A stretch of DNA of 64,000 bases from NCBI RefSeq assembly GCF_001904635.1, contig NZ_MRCB01000026.1, positions 1 to 64,000 on the forward strand, written 5' to 3'. The notes under the pieces were generated by a model. It ran no database searches. It saw nothing but the letters and a program-made list of their open reading frames with translations, and was not told the DNA's origin. The stretch is from Hydrococcus rivularis NIES-593. Lineage in GTDB: Bacteria; Cyanobacteriota; Cyanobacteriia; Cyanobacteriales; Microcystaceae. The position numbers and the translations under genes were made by a program. Every line of letters starts with the position of its first letter. Within the stretch, counting starts at the first letter, position 1. Below, piece after piece: positions 59,181-64,000 of this stretch.

Positions 59181-59834
59181 ATGACCAATGACAATCAACC
59201 CAGAGAACGAGAACCCTTGACTAATTTGGTGCTCTATCACTTATTCAAGTGGTCGGTCGTTAGTCCCATGCTGCACGTTTATTTTCGGGTTCGCATTTAT
59301 GGGACAGAAAACGTTCCTCAAAAAGGTGCTCTAGTTGCCGTCTGCAACCACGGCAGTTACTTCGATCCGCCAATTGTATCCAACTGTCTGCGCCGTCCGG
59401 TAGCCTATATGGCAAAAGAAGAATTATTTAAAATTCCTGTATTGAAGCAGGCGATCGAATTATATGGAGCTTATCCCGTCAAACGAGCAACGAGCGATCG
59501 CGATGCCATCCAAGCAGCACTGACTGCCCTAGAAGAAGGTTGGATAGCAGGGATTTTTTTGACAGGGACTCGAACTCCTGACGGTCGTATTACTAATCCT
59601 AGACGAGGAGCAGCGCTGATTGCGGCTAAAGCGCAAGTCCCTCTCTTACCCGTGAGTTTGTGGGGCACAGAGAAAATTTTACGCAAAGGTTCGCCTTTTC
59701 CCTACCCCGTACCCGTCACCGTTAGAATCGGGGAGTTAATCGCTCCCCCATCCTCAACCAAACGAGATGAATTACAACAAGTGACAGAAAAGTGCGCCGC
59801 TATTATCAATGCCATGCACGATTTAGGACGATAA
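59181..59834 (+). CDS. 1-acyl-sn-glycerol-3-phosphate acyltransferase-like protein
   Basis: The PlsC-type HX4D motif is NHGSYFDP (about 53-60). Motif III reads FLTGTRTPDGRI where most relatives have a Glu in place of the Thr (xPEGTR), an odd substitution at a substrate-binding position. An N-terminal hydrophobic stretch anchors it to the membrane. It would acylate lysophosphatidic acid. At 217 residues it is a short member of the family. It follows rsmI by 14 bp. Confidence 0.85.
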   Translation: MTNDNQPREREPLTNLVLYHLFKWSVVSPMLHVYFRVRIYGTENVPQKGALVAVCNHGSYFDPPIVSNCLRRPVAYMAKEELFKIPVLKQAIELYGAYPVKRATSDRDAIQAALTALEEGWIAGIFLTGTRTPDGRITNPRRGAALIAAKAQVPLLPVSLWGTEKILRKGSPFPYPVPVTVRIGELIAPPSSTKRDELQQVTEKCAAIINAMHDLGR

Positions 59835-59903
59835 GCATGGTTGGTAGTTAGTGGTTATGTCTCCCACCTCTCCCCGTCTCCTCCTCTCCTCACACCTCTC
59901 TCT

Positions 59904-61067
59904 TCAGAGCGATCGCACAAACTTATCGAGTCTGTTCAATCCTTTCTCGATAGTGGTCATATCGGTGGCATAGGAAAGACGGATGCATCGATCTGCGCCA
60001 AAGGCAATGCCAGGAACGGCGGCTACTTGATGCTCTTCCAGTAAGGCTTTACAGAAATCGATGGAAGCCATTCCCGTTTGGCTAATGTCTATAAAGACGT
60101 AAAAAGCGCCATTGGGTTTGGGACAACTGAGGTTGGGAATGGCACTAATGCGCTCTAACATATACTGTCGCCGTTTGGCAAAAGCAGCGAGCATTTGTTG
60201 CACGCAATCCTGAGAGCCTTCTAAAGCCGCGATCGCGCCGTGTTGTGCAAAGGTACAAACATTAGAAGTACTATGACTTTGAATGGTAATTGTAGCTTTA
60301 ATTAGCTCTAGTGGTCCCGCTAGATAGCCGACGCGCCAGCCCGTCATAGAATAGGCTTTGGCGAAACCGTTGCTAATAATCGTCCGCTTAAAAGCTTCTT
60401 CGCTAACGGCACCAATACTTAAATGTTCTGCACCGTCGTAGACAATTTTTTCATAAATTTCGTCGGAGACAACGAGTATATCCCGTTCTACAATAACCTC
60501 AGCTAGAGCGCGAATTTCATCGGGCGTGTAAACTATCCCGGTTGGGTTAGAAGGGGAGTTGAGGACAAATAGTTTTGTCCGAGGAGTAATGGCTTGACGG
60601 AGTTGGTCGGGAGTAATCTTGTATTGGTTTTCTTCAGGCGTATCGACAATAACTGGCGTACCGCTTGCTATCTTCACCATCTCAGGATAGCTCAGCCAAT
60701 AGGGGGCTGGAATAATGACCTCATCGCCTGGTTCGATTAAGGCAAGCATCAAATTGAACAGAGAATGTTTGCCGCCATTGGTGACAATAATATTTTCTGC
60801 TTGATAATTTAAATGATTGTCTTCGTATAGCTTTTTGGCGATCGCCGCTCTGAGTTTTGGTTCTCCAGACGCAGGGCCATACTTAGTTTTTCCTTGGTCT
60901 AGCGCCAGTTTGGCAGCTTCCTTAACGTGTTGCGGCGTGTCAAAATCTGGCTCTCCCGCACTAAAACTACAGACATCAATTCCCTGCGCCTTCATTGCTT
61001 TGGCTTTGGAATCGATCGCTAATGTTAGGGATGGCGTTACCTGACCGACTCGCGATGCTAGTTTCAT
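59904..61067 (-). CDS. PLP-dependent aminotransferase (aspartate aminotransferase-like)
   Basis: The fold-type I class Ib enzyme has the PLP lysine K237 in [16 protein letters not shown] and the pocket [20 protein letters not shown] and [12 protein letters not shown]. At 387 residues it matches the family. It transfers amino groups between aspartate (and probably prephenate, as in plant and cyanobacterial homologues) and 2-oxoglutarate. The 3' side overlaps nothing; ATG 61067. Confidence 0.93.
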   Translation of the reverse strand: MKLASRVGQVTPSLTLAIDSKAKAMKAQGIDVCSFSAGEPDFDTPQHVKEAAKLALDQGKTKYGPASGEPKLRAAIAKKLYEDNHLNYQAENIIVTNGGKHSLFNLMLALIEPGDEVIIPAPYWLSYPEMVKIASGTPVIVDTPEENQYKITPDQLRQAITPRTKLFVLNSPSNPTGIVYTPDEIRALAEVIVERDILVVSDEIYEKIVYDGAEHLSIGAVSEEAFKRTIISNGFAKAYSMTGWRVGYLAGPLELIKATITIQSHSTSNVCTFAQHGAIAALEGSQDCVQQMLAAFAKRRQYMLERISAIPNLSCPKPNGAFYVFIDISQTGMASIDFCKALLEEHQVAAVPGIAFGADRCIRLSYATDMTTIEKGLNRLDKFVRSL

Positions 61068-61412
61068 AAATTTTATCCCCCAGATGTTTTACAGACCTTA
61101 GAGGACATCCCAAAAGTCTATTTTGTCATTCTCATCTAAAAAAGAACGCTACAGATGCTCAATGAAAAAGCCTTACACACAGGGCTACTAACTAATTGCG
61201 AATGGCGAATTGATAATTGCGAATTGGTATTAAGATATTTCGCTTCGCGATCGCTATGCTCAACATGACATTCTAGACTTTTGGGATAACCTGTTAGATC
61301 GAGAGTTTATCTGGGTATTGTCGCATTATCATCGTGGAAAGCTGCCCTAGGCTTATACTTTTTTTAAGGACAGCATTCTTAGACCGACTCGCTTCCACTG
61401 AGCGATCGCGAA
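61068..61412. other. 345-bp intergenic region holding a MITE-like repeat
   Basis: Gene-free. Most of it (about 61091-61294) is the repeat described separately. The rest, about 61300-61412, has no recognisable element beyond A+T-rich sequence between the narM 3' end and the aminotransferase promoter. Confidence 0.5.
61091..61296. repeat. MITE-like repeat, copy E
   Basis: The left end CATCCCAAAAGTCTATTTTG (about 61106) is inverse to the right end CTAGACTTTTGGGATAAC (about 61273), giving clear terminal inverted repeats around ACAG/CTGT boundaries. The interior right half (61174-61294) matches 51892-52019. No coding capacity. Confidence 0.65.
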
Positions 61413-61865
61413 TTATGCAAGTTTAAATTCTTTTAGCGCTGGAAAAAAATTTTGATTTTCGTGACCGGGACGGCTGAGTTTGATAAGGGCAAAACGCTGT
61501 GCGGGAGTGAGATTTTCCCACTGCTGTACCGTAATCGCGATGCCGAATTCTGCGGCTTTTTCCTGAGTTTGGGCTGGCACCGTCGAAGCATCCAGCCAAG
61601 GTGGATGGGGATCGATCGCGAGTTCGCTTGCCGGTTTGCCCGTTTTTTCTTTGACGAGATTTTGTAAATAGTCTCGATAAGCTTGACTTTCTTCAACAGT
61701 TGTGCATGGCAAAGCAACGAGGGTTTGTCGTTCTTCTTGGCTGAACTGGTTCCAATGAAATAGCTTGAGTTTTACTCCACAAGTATCGAGTTTCATTCTC
61801 ACTTGCATGGGAATACAGCGCAAGGAATCAACGAAATCAGCCTCGAATTGAAAAAAATCAGTCAT
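61413..61865 (-). CDS. narM: Nitrate reductase associated protein
   Basis: The 150-residue soluble protein matches the NarM family (FQFEADFVDSLRCIPMQVRMKLD; PPWLDASTVP; LTPAQRFALIKLSRPGHENQNF), required for nitrate reductase activity in cyanobacteria, probably for maturation or electron supply. It lies 78 bp downstream of narB in the same orientation, the usual narB-narM arrangement. Confidence 0.9.
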   Translation of the reverse strand: MTDFFQFEADFVDSLRCIPMQVRMKLDTCGVKLKLFHWNQFSQEERQTLVALPCTTVEESQAYRDYLQNLVKEKTGKPASELAIDPHPPWLDASTVPAQTQEKAAEFGIAITVQQWENLTPAQRFALIKLSRPGHENQNFFPALKEFKLA

Positions 61866-61943
61866 TTCAGTTTTCAGTCATTCGATGAAAGGATTTTGGA
61901 TTGATTGTCTCCCTAGTCCCTCTACTTCCCATCTTACTGAGAG

Positions 61944-64000
61944 TCATTTAGGTGTAGATGCGTATTCAGGTGCTGACGAGGTTTGGACGGGTTTTTCGGC
62001 ATCAGCTTCGGAGATAGCCGAAATAGGCACTAATCGGACTGCACAAGCTTTTAATTCTGGTTCGAGAGAATCGGGACAAGCTTCTGGGTGGGTGAGACTA
62101 TTAGCCTCTGCATTATCTGCCCAGAGTGCACCCCAGTGCATGGGAACGAAAACCGTACCAGGCGCGATCGCTTTGGTAACTTTAGCCGGAAAACGTGCCC
62201 TGCCGCGACGCGATCGCACTTCGACCCAATCCTCATCTTTAATTCCCAATTTTTCTGCATCGCGAGGGTGAATTTCAACAAAGGGATTGGGATGCATCTT
62301 AGTAATTTTCTCAATTCGTCCCGTGCGAGTTTGAGTATGCCAATGACCGTATAATCTCCCTGTCGTCAAGACAAAAGGATAGGTTTCGTCGGCGGGTTCC
62401 GCTAATCCCTTGGAATGATAGGCAGCAAACCTCGCCCGTCCGTCGGGAGTATTAAACCGCCAATCCATATAAAGGCGCTTGCCTTTTGGTTTTTCCTCCT
62501 TCCCCTTAAATAGATTAGAGAGAATTCCAGATTGTTGAGTAGAAGTACTTTCTCTCCCTCCGTCCAAGGGACAGGGCCATTGAATGGGGCCTTCTTGCTG
62601 CAAGCGATCGTAGCTAATTCCCGTCATATCGCAGGGACGATTGCGGGTTGCTTGCACAAATTCCCGATGCACCGCAGCCGAATCGGGAAAGTTAAACTGT
62701 TCGACAAACCCCAAGCGACGACCCACTTCTGCAAAGATTTCCCAGTCGGCTTTGGCTTCTCCCGGACGGAGACGGAACTGCGGACACAACGTTACTACCC
62801 GTTCGGAATTGGTCATCGTTCCCGTTTTCTCGCCCCATTGCGCCGCCGGCAATAAAATATGGGCATAAGCTGCCGTTTCTGTCGGGTAATAGGCATCCTG
62901 ATAGACGGTCAAGGGCGACTTCAGTAGCGCAGCTTTCGTGCGTTCTAAATCCGGCATGCTGACGGCGGGATTGGTCGCAGCAATCCACAGTAAACCTACT
63001 TCGCCGGTTTCCAAACCCGTTATCATACTCCAAGCATCTCGACCTGGATTGGGGGAAATTCGTCCGGCGGGAAGTTCCCAGAGTCGTTCCACTTCGGCGC
63101 GATGTTGGGGATTTTTGACCGACCGATAACCGGGGAGAATATGGGCGAGTCCGCCGGCTTCCCGTCCTCCCATTGCGTTTGGCTGCCCGGTAAGAGAAAA
63201 AGGTCCCGCGCCCGGTTTGCCGATATTGGCGGTCATTAGGTGTAGGTTAATAATGGTGCGAACTTTAGCTGTTCCTTCAGAAGACTGATTGACTCCCATC
63301 GACCACAGAGAGAGAACCCGTTCCGATTCTGCCCAATAACGCGCTGCTTGTTCTAGATGGTCGATGCGGATGCCGCATTTGCGGGCAACTAATTCGGGGG
63401 GATAGTGGCTGATGACTTCCGCGTAGGCGGGAAAATCTTTAGTACATTCATCGATAAAGAGAGTGTCAATTTTGTCCCAACGCATCAGCAGATGGGCGAT
63501 GCCGTTGAGTAGGTCGATATCGGTGCCAGGATTGATGGCAATATGGAGATCGGCTGCTTCTGCGGTTTTCGTTCGGCGGGGATCGACGACGATCAGTTTG
63601 GCTTTGCGATCGCGCTTGATATGTTTGTGCAAGCGGTTGAAAACGATGGGGTGGCATTCGGCGGTATTCGTACCGATTAAAAAGGCACAATCGGTCAATT
63701 CCAAGTCGTCATAACAACAGGGAGGTCCGTCAGAACCGAAGCTTTGAATATAACCCGCCACGGCGGAGGACATGCAAAGGCGGGAGTTGGCATCGAAGTT
63801 ATTGGTGCCCAAGCAGCCTTTGATCAGTTTCTGGGCGACATAGTAGTCTTCGGTTTGAAATTGACCGGAACCATACAAGCAAATGCCATCGGAACCTTGC
63901 GTAGCGATAACGGTTCGGATGCGATCGACGATGCGATCTAAGGCTTCATCCCAACTGACTCGACGAAAGGGATCGGATAAAGAGTCCCTCATCATGGGAT
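61944..64000 (-). CDS. narB: Ferredoxin-nitrate reductase (5' part beyond the window)
   Basis: This Mo-bisPGD oxidoreductase reduces nitrate to nitrite with electrons from ferredoxin. The frame is open past 64000, so the N-terminal [4Fe-4S] cysteine motif is missing from view; the visible ATG 63995 is internal. The molybdopterin region ([45 protein letters not shown]), the [16 protein letters not shown] block and the C-terminal molybdopterin-dinucleotide domain ([18 protein letters not shown]) are intact. Confidence 0.95.
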   Translation of the reverse strand, partial: PMMRDSLSDPFRRVSWDEALDRIVDRIRTVIATQGSDGICLYGSGQFQTEDYYVAQKLIKGCLGTNNFDANSRLCMSSAVAGYIQSFGSDGPPCCYDDLELTDCAFLIGTNTAECHPIVFNRLHKHIKRDRKAKLIVVDPRRTKTAEAADLHIAINPGTDIDLLNGIAHLLMRWDKIDTLFIDECTKDFPAYAEVISHYPPELVARKCGIRIDHLEQAARYWAESERVLSLWSMGVNQSSEGTAKVRTIINLHLMTANIGKPGAGPFSLTGQPNAMGGREAGGLAHILPGYRSVKNPQHRAEVERLWELPAGRISPNPGRDAWSMITGLETGEVGLLWIAATNPAVSMPDLERTKAALLKSPLTVYQDAYYPTETAAYAHILLPAAQWGEKTGTMTNSERVVTLCPQFRLRPGEAKADWEIFAEVGRRLGFVEQFNFPDSAAVHREFVQATRNRPCDMTGISYDRLQQEGPIQWPCPLDGGRESTSTQQSGILSNLFKGKEEKPKGKRLYMDWRFNTPDGRARFAAYHSKGLAEPADETYPFVLTTGRLYGHWHTQTRTGRIEKITKMHPNPFVEIHPRDAEKLGIKDEDWVEVRSRRGRARFPAKVTKAIAPGTVFVPMHWGALWADNAEANSLTHPEACPDSLEPELKACAVRLVPISAISEADAEKPVQTSSAPEYASTPK

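Noticed and set aside
59880-59925. CTCCTCACAC-like run resembling the core of the small RNA Yfr1
   Set aside because: It lies in a general pyrimidine-rich CTCCC/TCTCC stretch, and I see no flanking stem-loop or terminator.
62692-63033. Long open frames on the strand opposite narB
   Set aside because: Such frames are common opposite well-coded genes in this base composition, and the narB product is unambiguous.

Overview
The window reads as chromosomal DNA of a cyanobacterium. It carries psaC (photosystem I), a nitrate reductase gene narB with its accessory gene narM, an NblB-like phycobilisome protein, a HetZ-family protein, the cyanobacterial DUF3038/DUF4335 pair, an EF-hand transaldolase, and very many copies of the HIP1 octamer GCGATCGC. 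The intergenic repeat style suits a unicellular or baeocystous (Pleurocapsa/Chroococcales-like) lineage, but the exact taxon is inference. Nearly everything is ordinary chromosomal content; no prophage, CRISPR array or conjugative element is visible.

Layout. 1-214: right end of an IS200/IS605-type element butted against an acyl-CoA synthetase/GNAT fusion gene. 3-13 kb: FHA-PrsW membrane protease, HetZ-related protein, penicillin acylase-like enzyme, NblB-like HEAT protein, exported TPR protein, GT2 glycosyltransferase, cysteine synthase, SRPBCC protein. 13-19 kb: a 1910-residue TamB/Tic236-like protein. 19-25 kb: a TPR gene broken by one nonsense codon, an HMA2-like protein with a C-terminal helix-turn-helix-like part, and a three-gene DUF3038/DUF4335/membrane coiled-coil group. 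25-37 kb: CHASE2-GGDEF-EAL regulator, flippase, VWA protein, aspartoacylase-like hydrolase and era (overlapping), and a CheA-like hybrid kinase that lacks an HPt domain and carries two receiver domains. 37-46 kb: adenosine deaminase-like protein, HdrB-like protein plus acylphosphatase, orphan amino-acid ABC ATPase, coiled-coil/beta-helix protein, ackA-tal, psaC. 46-54 kb: zinc-ribbon membrane protein, MacB-type permease, queA, isochorismatase-like hydrolase, argS, DUF3493 protein. 54-58 kb: tRNA-Thr(CGT), the folE-hisI-cobW group, and a CDF cation transporter. 58-64 kb: rsmI, plsC-like, aspC-like, narM, and narB running off the right edge.

The strongest systems-level signal is at 54.5-58 kb. 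A COG0523 (CobW-like) GTPase is encoded in one orientation with stand-alone folE and hisI genes, whose products are zinc-dependent enzymes. A perfect 25-bp palindrome upstream of folE matches the cyanobacterial Zur consensus at 14 of 15 positions and the classical Fur box at 17 of 19. Three evenly spaced TTTTCCACA DnaA boxes, plus a fourth inside the neighbouring CDF gene, lie about 300 bp further along. The other themes are dispersed hairpin repeats at gene ends and one apparently recent nonsense mutation in a TPR gene.
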